Source: Methylobacterium sp. E-005 (GTDB lineage Bacteria > Pseudomonadota > Alphaproteobacteria > Rhizobiales > Beijerinckiaceae). From it: a stretch of 64,000 nucleotides of DNA. The DNA is taken from positions 1 to 64,000 of the forward strand of contig NZ_JAKSYG010000073.1 of the NCBI RefSeq assembly GCF_022829725.1, given 5' to 3'. Of the stretch, positions 15,572 to 23,528 are shown in pieces. The translations under genes were made by a program, and so were the position numbers. The notes below the pieces were generated by a model. That model ran no database searches. It was not told the DNA's origin and saw only the letters and a list, made by a program, of their open reading frames with translations. Every line of letters starts with the position of its first letter. The first letter of the stretch is position 1.

Positions 15572-16513
15572 ATGACCAAGAAGATCGTGTTCCTGGACCG
15601 TGAATCCCTCGATGCCAGGGTCCGACCGTTCAACTTCCCGCACGAATACGTCGAGCACGACTCGACTTGGACGCCGGAAGAGATCGTTTCCCGCCTCCAG
15701 GGCGCCGAGATCGCCCTGATCAACAAGGTCCCGATGCGGGCCGAGACCCTGAAGCAGCTCCCCGACCTGAAGCTGGTCGCGGTCGCCGCCACCGGCACCG
15801 ACGTGGTCGACAAGACCCAGGCGAAGGCTCAGGGCATCACGGTCGTCAATATCCGCAACTACGCGTTCAACACGGTGCCCGAGCACGTGGTCGGGCTGAT
15901 GTTCGCCCTGCGCCGGGCGATCGTGCCCTACGCCAACTCGGTCAAGCGCGGCGATTGGGCGAAGTCCAAGCAGTTCTGCTACTTCGATTATCCGATCTAC
16001 GACATCGCCGGCTCGACGCTCGGCATCGTCGGCTACGGGGCGCTCGGCAAGTCGATCGCCAAGCGGGCCGAGGCGCTCGGCATGAAGGTCCTCGCCTACG
16101 ACGTGTTCCCGCAGGAGGGGCTGGTCGATTTCGAGACGATCCTCGCGCAGTCGGATGTCATCACGCTGCACGTGCCGCTGACCCCCGACACCAAGGGGAT
16201 GATCGGCGCCGCCGAGCTCAAGAAGATGAAGAAGAGCGCCATCCTCATCAACACGGCCCGGGGCGGGCTGGTGGACGAGGCGGCCCTGCTCGAAGCGCTC
16301 AAGGACGGCACCATCGCGGGCGCCGGGTTCGACGTGGTGGCGCAGGAGCCGCCCAAGGACGGCAACATCCTGTGCGAGGCCGATCTGCCGAACCTGATCG
16401 TCACGCCGCACGTCGCCTGGGCCAGCAAGGAGGCGATGCAGATCCTGGCCGATCAGCTCGTCGACAATGTCGAGGCCTTCGTGGCGGGCAAGCCGCAGAA
16501 CGTGGTCGAGTAA
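15572..16513 (+). CDS. hprA: Hydroxypyruvate reductase (serine cycle)
   Basis: A 313-residue NAD(P)H-dependent D-2-hydroxyacid dehydrogenase that reduces hydroxypyruvate to D-glycerate in the serine cycle. The nucleotide-binding motif GIVGYGALGKS, the substrate arginine in NTARGGLVDE, the glutamate in AQEPPKDGN and the catalytic histidine in TPHVAWAS form the complete catalytic set. The N-terminus MTKKIVFLDRESL and the total length match HprA of methylotrophs. AGAGGGA precedes the ATG. It follows sga by 94 bases with the stem-loop between, so co-transcription with possible attenuation is likely. Confidence 0.95.
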   Translation: MTKKIVFLDRESLDARVRPFNFPHEYVEHDSTWTPEEIVSRLQGAEIALINKVPMRAETLKQLPDLKLVAVAATGTDVVDKTQAKAQGITVVNIRNYAFNTVPEHVVGLMFALRRAIVPYANSVKRGDWAKSKQFCYFDYPIYDIAGSTLGIVGYGALGKSIAKRAEALGMKVLAYDVFPQEGLVDFETILAQSDVITLHVPLTPDTKGMIGAAELKKMKKSAILINTARGGLVDEAALLEALKDGTIAGAGFDVVAQEPPKDGNILCEADLPNLIVTPHVAWASKEAMQILADQLVDNVEAFVAGKPQNVVE

Positions 16514-16520
16514 CGGGCGG

Positions 16521-16577
16521 ATTCTCCCTCCCCCCTCCGCGGGGGAGGGTGGCCCCCGAAGGGGGTTGGGAGAGGGG
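16521..16577. repeat. GC-rich dispersed repeat at the hprA / ABC gene junction
   Basis: CCTCCCCCCTCCGCGGGGGAGGG followed by GCCCCCGAAGGGGG and ending in GGGAGAGGGG is split here into two hairpins: one with a short CCGCGG centre and one around CCCCC-GAA-GGGGG. It lies between the hprA stop and the first codon of the truncated ABC ATPase and probably marks the rearrangement point. Its G-rich end (AGAGGGG) also happens to provide a ribosome-site-like sequence for that gene. Confidence 0.65.
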
Positions 16578-16584
16578 AGCGGCG

Positions 16585-17517
16585 GTGCAGAAGACGCACG
16601 AGGGCGAGACGCTGGGCATCGTCGGCGAATCCGGCTCCGGCAAGAGCGTGCATGTGCTCGCCATGCTGGGCCTGATCCCGCGCCCGCCCGGCCGGATCAC
16701 CGGCGGGCAGGTCCTGTTCGAGGGGCGCGACCTCCTCGCCCTGAAGGAGCGCGAACTGCGGAAGATCCGCGGCGGCGCGATCGGCTTCGTGTTCCAGGAC
16801 CCGATGAGCTCGCTCAACCCCGGCATGACGGTGGCGGCGCAGATCATCGAGCCCCTGCGCATCCATCTGGGCCTCGACGCCCGCGCGGCCCGCGCCCGGG
16901 CGAAAGAACTCCTCGACCTCGTGCGCATCCCGAACGCGGGCGCGCGCCTTGACCAGTACCCGCACGAATTCTCCGGCGGCCAGCGTCAGCGCGTGATGAT
17001 CGCCATCGGGTTGAGCTGCCGGCCGAAGCTGCTGATCGCCGACGAGGCGACCACGGCCCTCGACGTGACGGTGCAGGCCGAGATCGTCGCCCTGGTGCAG
17101 GAGCTCAAGCGCGAGCTCGGCATGGCGATCATCTGGATCACCCACGACCTCGGCGTGGTGGCCGGCATCAGCGACACCGTTCAGGTGATGTATGCCGGCC
17201 GGATCCTGGAGCGCGGCCCGGTCGACGACATCTTTTCGGACCCGCGCAACGCCTACACGTTGGGTCTGCTGCGCTCCCTGCCGGATCTCTCCGGCGGCCG
17301 GGCGGGACGGCGGCGCCTGCACCAGATCGAGGGCGCGCCGCCGGACATGCGCCGTCCGCCGCCGGGCGACCCGTTCGCGCCGCGCAACGGCTTCGCGACG
17401 CCCCGTTGCCGGACCGAGATGCCGCCGCTGGCGCAGGCGCCCGGTGCCGCCCCCGGCCACCTCGTCGCCGCCTGGTACGACCTGCCGAACCTCCTGGCCG
17501 CGGAGGCCGCACGATGA
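16585..17517 (+). pseudogene. 5'-truncated oligopeptide/glutathione-type ABC transporter ATPase (DppD/OppD-like)
   Basis: The reading frame encodes an OppD/DppD-type ATPase, but homologous sequence begins only at EGETLGIVGESGSGKS, just before Walker A. The usual 30-35 N-terminal residues (first beta strand and the aromatic A-loop that stacks on adenine) are missing; upstream in frame is repeat-derived sequence without an ATG. Walker A, Q-loop VFQDPMSSLNP, signature EFSGGQRQR, Walker [13 protein letters not shown] and the H-loop WITHDLG are intact, as is the C-terminal peptide-transporter extension with PRCRTEMP. A GTG at 16585 with AGAGGGGAG upstream could start a 310-residue product. No substrate-binding protein or permeases precede it. 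It is either a pseudogene or a shortened ATPase. Confidence 0.75.
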
Positions 17518-18437
17518 GCGTTCAGGATTATCCGATCGTCTCGGTGCGCGACCTGTCCAAGCACTATCCCCTGCGCTCGTGGTGGGGCGGCAAGGCGTCG
17601 GTGTTCCGCGCCGTCGAGGGCGTGAGCTTCGACATCCGGCCCGGCGAGACCCTAGGGCTCGTCGGCGAATCCGGCTCCGGCAAGTCGACCATCGGCCGGG
17701 CCGTGACCATGCTCAACCCGCCAACCTCCGGCACCATCGCGTTCGAGGGCACCGACCTCGCCAAGCTCTCGGCGGGCGCCATGCGCAAGATGCGGGCGCG
17801 GATCCAGACCGTGTTCCAGGATCCCTACGCGGCGCTCAACCCGCGGATGAGCGCCGGCGACTATGTCGCCGAGGCGTTCAAGCTGCACCGGCGCGACATG
17901 CGGGGCCCGGAGCGGCGGGAGGCGGTGGCGGGTCTGTTCCAGCGGGTCGGGCTCGATCCACGCTTCATGGGACGCTACCCGCACCAGTTCTCGGGCGGCC
18001 AGCGGCAGCGCATCTGCATCGCCCGGGCGATCGCCCTGAAGCCCAGCTTCATCGTCGCCGACGAGCCGATCGCGGCGCTCGACGTCTCGATCCAGGCCCA
18101 GGTGGTGAACCTGCTGCAGGACCTGCAGGACGAGATGGGCCTGTCCTACCTCTTCATCTCCCACGACCTGCGGATGGTGCGCTACCTCTGCCACCGGGTC
18201 GCGGTGCTCTGGCGCGGGCGGATCGTCGAGCTGGCCGAGGCGGATGCCCTCTACGCGGATCCGCGCCATCCCTACACCCGCCGCCTGCTCGCCGCCGTGC
18301 CGGTGCCGCACCCGGCCGAGGAGCGCGCCCGCCTCGCCGCCCGGGACCTCGCCAGCCACGACCAGCCGCCCGACGGGCCCCTCACCGAGGTGGCGCCGGG
18401 GCATTGGGTGGCGCTGCCGGATGGCGAGGCTCAATGA
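17514..18437 (+). CDS. Oligopeptide/glutathione-type ABC transporter ATPase (DppF/OppF-like)
   Basis: A 307-residue complete ATPase. The N-terminal VSVRDLSKHYPLRSWWGGK is the typical OppF start with a tyrosine A-loop; Walker A GESGSGKST, TVFQDPYAALNPR, signature FSGGQRQR, Walker B FIVADEPIAALD and H-loop FISHDLRMV follow. The C-terminal RHPYTRRLLAAVP is the peptide-importer extension. Its ATG overlaps the stop of the preceding ATPase by four bases (ATGA), so the two were one operon. Without visible binding protein or membrane subunits in this locus, function depends on genes elsewhere. The following ggt suggests the ancestral system imported glutathione or other gamma-glutamyl peptides (inference). 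Confidence 0.88.
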   Translation: MSVQDYPIVSVRDLSKHYPLRSWWGGKASVFRAVEGVSFDIRPGETLGLVGESGSGKSTIGRAVTMLNPPTSGTIAFEGTDLAKLSAGAMRKMRARIQTVFQDPYAALNPRMSAGDYVAEAFKLHRRDMRGPERREAVAGLFQRVGLDPRFMGRYPHQFSGGQRQRICIARAIALKPSFIVADEPIAALDVSIQAQVVNLLQDLQDEMGLSYLFISHDLRMVRYLCHRVAVLWRGRIVELAEADALYADPRHPYTRRLLAAVPVPHPAEERARLAARDLASHDQPPDGPLTEVAPGHWVALPDGEAQ

Positions 18438-18465
18438 TTAAGGCGCGCGCCTCTCTCCTCCCCTG

Positions 18466-18600
18466 GCGATCCCGGGCTTGCCCGGGATCGCTCAAGCTTG
18501 TGGGGAGGAGCCGGAGGTGGGGGTGCTGCAGGATGCGGCTCAGCAGTTCCTTCTGAACCACCCCCACCCCTGACCCCTCCCCACAAGGGGGAGGGGAAAC
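18466..18600. repeat. GC-rich dispersed repeat between ABC ATPase and ggt
   Basis: It contains a perfect hairpin, CGATCCCGGGC-TT-GCCCGGGATCG (18467-18490), then GTGGGGAGGAG, and ends with ACCCCTGACCCCTCCCC and AAGGGGGAGGGG. The outer C-rich and G-rich arms can pair. Related short elements occur at 7446, 16521 and 44512. No coding content. Confidence 0.65.
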
Positions 18601-18631
18601 GCTGGACGACTCGGAAACGACAGGACATCCC

Positions 18632-20233
18632 GTGAGAGACTTCTCCGCCCCCGGCCGCTCCCCGGTCTACGCCGCCAACGCCGCCGTCGCGACTTCACAC
18701 CCACTCTCGACGCTGGCCGCCATCGAGGTTCTGCGCTCCGGCGGCAACGCCGTCGATGCCGGCATCGCGGCGGTGGCCGTGCAATGTGTGGTCGATCCAC
18801 TGATGACCGGCATCGGCGGCGACTGCTTCGCCCTCTATGCCCCGGCGGGCGCCACCAAGCCGATCGCCCTCGACGGTTCGGGCCGGGCGCCGGCCGCCGC
18901 GACGCCCGAGTGGTACGCCGAGCATGGCGTCACCATCACGCCGACCTCGCCGCACGCCGTCACGGTGCCGGGCGCGGTCGCGGCCTGGGATCGTCTGGTG
19001 CGTGAGCACGGCACCCGTTCGCTGGGCGAGCTGCTCCAGCCAGCGATCCGCTATGCGGAGGAGGGCTTTGTGATCCAGCAGCGCGTCGGCTGGGACTGGC
19101 TGCGCTGCGTACCCCGGGTCGCCGGCGACCCGCACGCCGCCGGGACCTACCTGTCGGGTGGACAAGCCCCGGCCATCGGCAGCGTTTTCCGCCTGCCGAA
19201 GCTCGCCGCGACGCTCCGGAAGATCGCCGCGGAAGGCCCCAACGCCTTCTATGCCGGCCCCGTCGCGCAGGACATGGTGAGTCGCCTCACCGAACTCGGT
19301 GGTCTGCACACGCTGGAGGATTTCGCCGCCGCCCGGCCCGATATCGTCACGCCGGTCTCGACCCGTTACCGCGGCTACGACGTCTACGAGTGTCCGCCCG
19401 CCGGCCAGGGTCTGGCCGCGCTGATGATGCTGAACGTGCTGTCGCACTACGATGTCGGCGCCCTTTCGGACCTCGACCGGCTCCACCTCTTCGCCGAGGT
19501 CTGCAAGCAGGGCTACCATCACCGGGACGTCCTGTTCGGCGACGCGGCGCTGGCCAACGTGCCAGTGGAGCACCTGCTCTCGGATGCCTGGAAGGCCGCC
19601 GCCCACGGGGCGATCGATATGGGCCGCGCCCGCGCCCCGGAGATCTATCCCGAGATCGCCCGGGAGATCGCCGAGGGCCGCGCCCACAAGGACACGGTCT
19701 ATCTCTGCGTGGTCGACCGGGACGGCAACGCGCTGTCGCTGATCAACTCGATCTTCCAGGGCTTCGGCTCCGGCATCCTGGCCCCCGAGAGCGGTGTGCT
19801 GCTGCACAACCGCGGCCTGTCGTTCCGCACCGAGGGCGGCCATCCGAACAGCGTCGGGCCGGGCAAGCGGCCGATGCACACGATCATCCCCGGCATGCTG
19901 ATGAAGGACGGGCAGGCGGTGGCGCCGTTCGGCGTCATGGGTGGCCACTATCAGGCCATGGGCCATGTCGAGCTGCTGTCCGGCCTCATCGACCGGGGGC
20001 TCGACGTGCAGGCGGCCCTCGATGCCCCACGCAGCTTCGCCTATGGCGGGACCCTGGAGGTCGAGGGTGGGATTCCCGACGCCGTGATGGCGGGGCTGAT
20101 CGAGCGCGGCCACCCGGCGATCCGCGCGCCGCTACCGCTCGGCGGCGGGCAGGTCATCTGGATCGACCGCAAGGCCGGCACGCTGGCGGCCGGCTCGGAT
20201 CCGCGCAAGGATGGGGCGGCGCTGGGGTATTGA
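18632..20233 (+). CDS. ggt: Gamma-glutamyltransferase family protein
   Basis: A 533-residue Ntn-hydrolase precursor that would cleave itself to give an N-terminal threonine nucleophile and then hydrolyse or transfer gamma-glutamyl groups from glutathione and related compounds. The self-cleavage site is predicted before Thr355 in HKDTVYLCVVDRDGNALS, followed by SIFQGFGSGI and the glycine-rich loop GVMGGHYQAMGHV. The N-terminal half has ATSHPLSTLAAIEVLRSGGNAVDA, the family signature. I see no clear signal peptide, so it resembles the cytosolic YwrD-like group. The start is GTG at 18632 with a weak ribosome site. Position after peptide ABC ATPase genes suggests use of imported gamma-glutamyl peptides. 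Confidence 0.87.
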   Translation: MRDFSAPGRSPVYAANAAVATSHPLSTLAAIEVLRSGGNAVDAGIAAVAVQCVVDPLMTGIGGDCFALYAPAGATKPIALDGSGRAPAAATPEWYAEHGVTITPTSPHAVTVPGAVAAWDRLVREHGTRSLGELLQPAIRYAEEGFVIQQRVGWDWLRCVPRVAGDPHAAGTYLSGGQAPAIGSVFRLPKLAATLRKIAAEGPNAFYAGPVAQDMVSRLTELGGLHTLEDFAAARPDIVTPVSTRYRGYDVYECPPAGQGLAALMMLNVLSHYDVGALSDLDRLHLFAEVCKQGYHHRDVLFGDAALANVPVEHLLSDAWKAAAHGAIDMGRARAPEIYPEIAREIAEGRAHKDTVYLCVVDRDGNALSLINSIFQGFGSGILAPESGVLLHNRGLSFRTEGGHPNSVGPGKRPMHTIIPGMLMKDGQAVAPFGVMGGHYQAMGHVELLSGLIDRGLDVQAALDAPRSFAYGGTLEVEGGIPDAVMAGLIERGHPAIRAPLPLGGGQVIWIDRKAGTLAAGSDPRKDGAALGY

Positions 20234-20274
20234 GGGGCTTGGCAGGGGTTGCATGGGACCATCCCATCCACCCC

Positions 20275-20388
20275 CCTCATCCTGAGGTGCCCGCGTCAGC
20301 GGGCCTTGAGGAGGATCCCAGGGATCGCAAGTCCATCTGGAAGGCTTCTTCGAGGCCTCCGTTTCGCTCCGGCACCGCAGGATGAGGT
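20275..20388. repeat. Dispersed intergenic repeat with inverted CTCATCCTGAGG ends (copy 2)
   Basis: Starts CTCATCCTGAGGTGC and ends GCAGGATGAGG, the same termini as the copy at 4415. The inner part (GGGCCTTGAGGAGGATC, CTTCTTCGAGGCCTCC) has matching arms. It fills the gap between the converging ends of ggt and prfB, the same context as copy 1, and may serve as a bidirectional terminator. Confidence 0.7.
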
Positions 20389-20445
20389 GAGGTGGTTGGA
20401 AGCACCGGGGACCGGAACGCCGATCATCCCGGTCCCACCAGCCAA

Positions 20446-21574
20446 CTAGTCGATATCCTCGACCGCCTCGCCACCGCCGAAGACGCGCTGGGCCAGCGAT
20501 GCTTCCATGAACGGGTCGAGATCACCGTCGAGCACCTCGTCCGGATCGGTGGACTGGGTGCCGGTGCGCAGGTCCTTCACCAGCTGATACGGCTGCAGCA
20601 CGTACGACCGGATCTGGTGGCCCCAGCCGATATCAGTCTTGGAGGCGGCCTCGGCGTTGGCCTTCTCCTCGCGCTTCTTCAGCTCCGCCTCGTAGAGCCG
20701 GGCGCGGAGCATGTTCCAGGCGGTCGCCCGGTTCTTGTGCTGCGAGCGCTCCTGCTGGCACGCCACCACGATCCCGGTCGGGTTGTGGGTGATGCGTACC
20801 GCCGAGTCGGTGGTGTTGACGTGCTGGCCGCCGGCGCCGGACGACCGGTATGTATCGATCCGACAGTCCGATTCCTTGATCTCGATCTCGATCCGGTCGT
20901 CGATCACCGGGTAGACCCAGACGCTGGCGAAACTCGTGTGCCGTCGGGCGCTGGAATCGTAGGGCGAGATCCGCACCAGACGGTGGACGCCAGATTCGGT
21001 CTTGAGCCAGCCATAGGCGTTGTGGCCCTTGATCAGGAGCGTGGCGCCCTTGATCCCGGCCTCTTCGCCGTCGGTCATCTCGACGACATCGACCTTGTAC
21101 TTCCGGCGCTCGGCCCAGCGGGCGTACATGCGCTGCAGCATGTTGGCCCAGTCCTGACTCTCGGTGCCGCCAGCGCCGGCATGGACTTCGAGATAGGTGT
21201 CGAACCCGTCGGCCTCGCCCGACAGCAGGGTCTCGACCTGCCGGCTCGCCGCCTCCTTCTCGACGGCCAGGATCGCCGCCTCGCCCTCGCGGATCGAGGC
21301 TTCGTCACCCTCCATCTCGCCGAGTTCGATCAGCGTGGCGCCGTCCTCGAGATCGCGCTCGAGCTTCTTGATCGCCGTGACGGCCTCGTCGAGCTGTTGG
21401 CGCTCGCGCATGACCTTCTGGGCGGCCTCGGCATCGTTCCAGAGGTCGGGGTTCTCGGAAGCCGCGTTCAGCTCCGCGAGGCGTTTATCGACTGTGTCCC
21501 AGTCAAAGATGCCTCCTCAGCAGTCCTATAGACTGCTTGGCGGCATCCGAGGCTTGCTCGATCTCGGCGCGCAT
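20446..21574 (-). CDS. prfB: Peptide chain release factor 2, with programmed +1 frameshift
   Basis: A 375-residue RF2 that ends translation at UGA and UAA. The start ATG at 21574 opens a 23-codon reading frame ending CTT-TGA. The ribosome must skip the T at 21505 and continue in the +1 frame at GAC (21504). The slippery core is CTTTGAC with AGGAGG three bases before CTT, exactly the arrangement of the autoregulated RF2 frameshift in other bacteria. After the shift come [13 protein letters not shown], the stop-codon recognition loop with SPY (usual form SPF), and the catalytic GGQ in [15 protein letters not shown]. Low RF2 would favour frameshifting and so more RF2. Automated callers often start at 21411 and lose the first 54 residues. 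Confidence 0.95.
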
Positions 21575-21773
21575 CTGGTTTTTCGGGAATGGGGTGCGGG
21601 AAACGGGTTCGGTGTCAGGCCGGGGTGATAGCCCCCGGGGGCCGGCCTGTAAACGCCGCCCCGCCACCGCGGCCTCCACGCATGCGGCGCCCGACCGCAG
21701 GGAGGCGCGCGAGCCGGTCCGCGCCGGGCGCGTTGTCGGGCACCCACCGCACGGACACGAAGGAGACCCGCAG

Positions 21774-22112
21774 ATGGCGGATGACGATCACGCGGCGACG
21801 TGGACGGACTTCAACGAGGCCGTCAACATGACGCCGGCCGCGCTGAAGAAGCACCTCGACAGCGACGCCAGCCAGGAGGTCGGCCAGAAGAAGGATGGCG
21901 ATGAATCGACCGGCCACGAGATGGGCCGGCGCATCCTGGCGATCAAGGACAAGAAGAAGGCGGATCTCACCGACGACGATTACGCCGCCATGCGCAAGGT
22001 CGTGGGCTACGTCCACCGGCACCTGAAACAGGGCGGCGCCGCCCGGAAGGATCCGGACTCGGCCTGGCGGATGTCTTTGATGAACTGGGGCCACGATCCG
22101 CAGAAGGATTGA
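21774..22112 (+). CDS. DUF3140 family small protein
   Basis: A 112-residue protein matching the DUF3140 pattern: FNEAVNMTPAALKKHL near the start, GHEMGRRILAIKDKKKADLTDDD in the middle and WRMSLMNWGHDP at the end. Family members are charged, helical and sometimes described as DNA-binding, but I know of no proven function. AAGGAGA lies upstream of the ATG. It is divergent from prfB by 200 bases. High lysine and aspartate content and absence of signal or membrane segments imply a cytoplasmic protein. Confidence 0.85.
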   Translation: MADDDHAATWTDFNEAVNMTPAALKKHLDSDASQEVGQKKDGDESTGHEMGRRILAIKDKKKADLTDDDYAAMRKVVGYVHRHLKQGGAARKDPDSAWRMSLMNWGHDPQKD

Positions 22113-22167
22113 GAGCCGGTTCGACTCGAGCGCGGTCGTCCGCTGCACCGACGGCTGGATCCCGGTT

Positions 22168-22456
22168 CCGAAAGGTTGGGACCCAGCCTTTTCGAGGTGT
22201 TTCCGCCCCCCGCGGTGATGACGTTTTCCTCACGGCGGCCAGCGGTTTGATGCCCCCTGTTAGGCGGCCACCGTCATTGCGAGCGTAAGCGAACCAATCC
22301 AGGTAGCGCTCCATCGGCCGCGGTCGCGCTGCCCTGGGTCGCTTCGCTGCGCTCGCGATGACGGCGCGCGTCCGTTGCCAACGTGCGCGCACAACGCCCC
22401 GGAAGGGCTGAATTGGCGCCTTTTTCGGGGCCGGGGCTCGCCCTTGGGAAACCCCG
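22168..22456. repeat. Composite of two dispersed repeats (families B and C)
   Basis: The 353-base gap from 22113 to 22465 holds only repeats. At 22273-22364 is TCATTGCGAGCGTAAGCGAA ... TTCGCTGCGCTCGCGATGACGG, a palindromic element whose two ends are inverted copies. Outside it, on the left, is GAAAGGTTGGGACCCAGCCTTTTC, like the last hairpin of family C, and on the right CTCGCCCTTGGGAAACCCC, the first part of family C in minus-strand sense. The arrangement suggests a family C element interrupted by a family B element, next to the stop of the 22466 gene. Confidence 0.6.
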
Positions 22457-22465
22457 ATGACCGGC

Positions 22466-22825
22466 TCAGTAGCGCGGCGACACGATGTAGGACGGGGCGA
22501 TCACGTATTCCTTCGGCCGCTTGCGCGCGCCGAACCGGCCCTCCGTGATCTGGTCGTTGTAGTAGTCGAACCCGGTGTAGCCGAAGCCGCCGCCGTTCAT
22601 CACCTCGGCCACCGGCACCGCCGGCTGAGCGAGATCGGGGCGGTGCGGCGGCACGATGACCTGGCAGCAGCCGTCGGTCCTCAGGACGGTCGGCCCGTTC
22701 GGCGCCGTGAACACGTAGGACGGCCCTTGATACGGCGACGGCGCGTAAGCTGCGTCGGAGGCCGAGGCGCCCTGCCCCGCCACGAGGGCGAGAAGTCCGG
22801 CGGCGATCAGGGTCTTAATGCTCAC
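22466..22825 (-). CDS. Small exported protein of unknown function
   Basis: A 119-residue protein with an N-terminal signal peptide, SIKTLIAAGLLALVAGQGASA, and a mature part rich in Pro, Tyr and Gly (YAPSPYQGPSYVF, GGGFGYTGFDYYND, YVIAPSYIVSPRY). A CC pair lies in RTDGCCQVIVPP. Start is GTG at 22825 with GGAG nine bases upstream; an open frame continues upstream without support. I recognise no family; similar Tyr-rich secreted proteins are common in Methylobacterium and related genera. Downstream is a family C repeat beginning about a dozen bases past the stop. Confidence 0.7.
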   Translation of the reverse strand: MSIKTLIAAGLLALVAGQGASASDAAYAPSPYQGPSYVFTAPNGPTVLRTDGCCQVIVPPHRPDLAQPAVPVAEVMNGGGFGYTGFDYYNDQITEGRFGARKRPKEYVIAPSYIVSPRY

Positions 22826-22936
22826 GCGATGCTCCGTCACGGGCCGGCACGACCGGCAAATCACGAACAGTCTAGCTGATCGCGGCCGGATTGTCCGGCC
22901 CCTTCGGCCCGACCGGTTAGCGAAAGTTCGGCCGGA

Positions 22937-23149
22937 TCAGCCCCGGGCGCGCAGGACCACCTGCGGGCTCGCCGGAACGGGCTTGCAATCCGAGATGAAG
23001 GCGTTGACCGGCAACGGCTTCGAATCGCACGCATAGACATCCGTCGGCCCCGGTGCGGGGATCGGATCGCGGGCGATGATCGGGTTCGGGGCGCAGGCCG
23101 AGGCCGCGGCAGCGAGCAGCAGGGCGGCGATCAGGTTCAGGCGGCGCAT
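22937..23149 (-). CDS. Small putative lipoprotein
   Basis: A 70-residue protein starting MRRLNLIAALLLAAAASAC with a lipobox-like ASAC, so the mature protein would start at Cys19 and be lipid anchored. The rest (APNPIIARDPIPAPGPTDVY, CDSKPLPVNAFISDCKP) has two further cysteines that could pair. GAGAGAAG precedes the ATG. No family recognised. It lies upstream of the 22466 gene on the same strand but with a 111-base gap. Confidence 0.65.
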   Translation of the reverse strand: MRRLNLIAALLLAAAASACAPNPIIARDPIPAPGPTDVYACDSKPLPVNAFISDCKPVPASPQVVLRARG

Positions 23150-23528
23150 GCTTCTCTCGGGACGCGGGAAGACCCCTCCCCCGACCCTGGTCATACCGGC
23201 GAGTCCTGACAAGCGCCCGGGCGGGCGGCCGACACCTTTGGTGGAGCCTGTCGCCCCACGGCAACAATTCTGACGCGCACCGTCAGCCTGGTCGCACGAG
23301 AACCAATGCGCGGAGATGCCGGATAACAGACTTGCACCCGGGCACAGAATAGATTCAAATCGATCCCGCATTCCTGAGTGATTCTGGACGCCAATCCGTT
23401 TGTCACCGAGGATTCACAAAGCAATTTCAGGCACAGCTCAGGATTAAATTCACGAGTTTGAGATTTCTTAACCATCATCGCCTAGAGTTTTGCCGTATCC
23501 TGATGCATACCTGCCTGGAACAACTGCT
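23150..23528. other. 379-base low-GC intergenic region between divergent small genes
   Basis: From about 23260 to 23490 the base composition drops well below the surroundings (for example GATTAAATTCACGAG and AGATTTCTTAACCATC). TTAACCAT at 23468-23475 equals a CtrA half-site variant known from Caulobacter and lies 53 bases before the ATG at 23529. The region probably holds the promoters of the lipoprotein and of the plus-strand small gene. Minus-strand open frames here have no support. Confidence 0.5.

Noticed and set aside
15667..16580. In-frame upstream extension of the truncated ABC ATPase through hprA
   Set aside because: The extension reads hprA out of frame and then repeat sequence; it does not supply the missing ATPase N-terminus.
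23191..23478. 95-codon minus-strand frame in the low-GC region
   Set aside because: It overlaps the probable promoters, has no recognisable pattern and runs into repeat-like GC-rich sequence.
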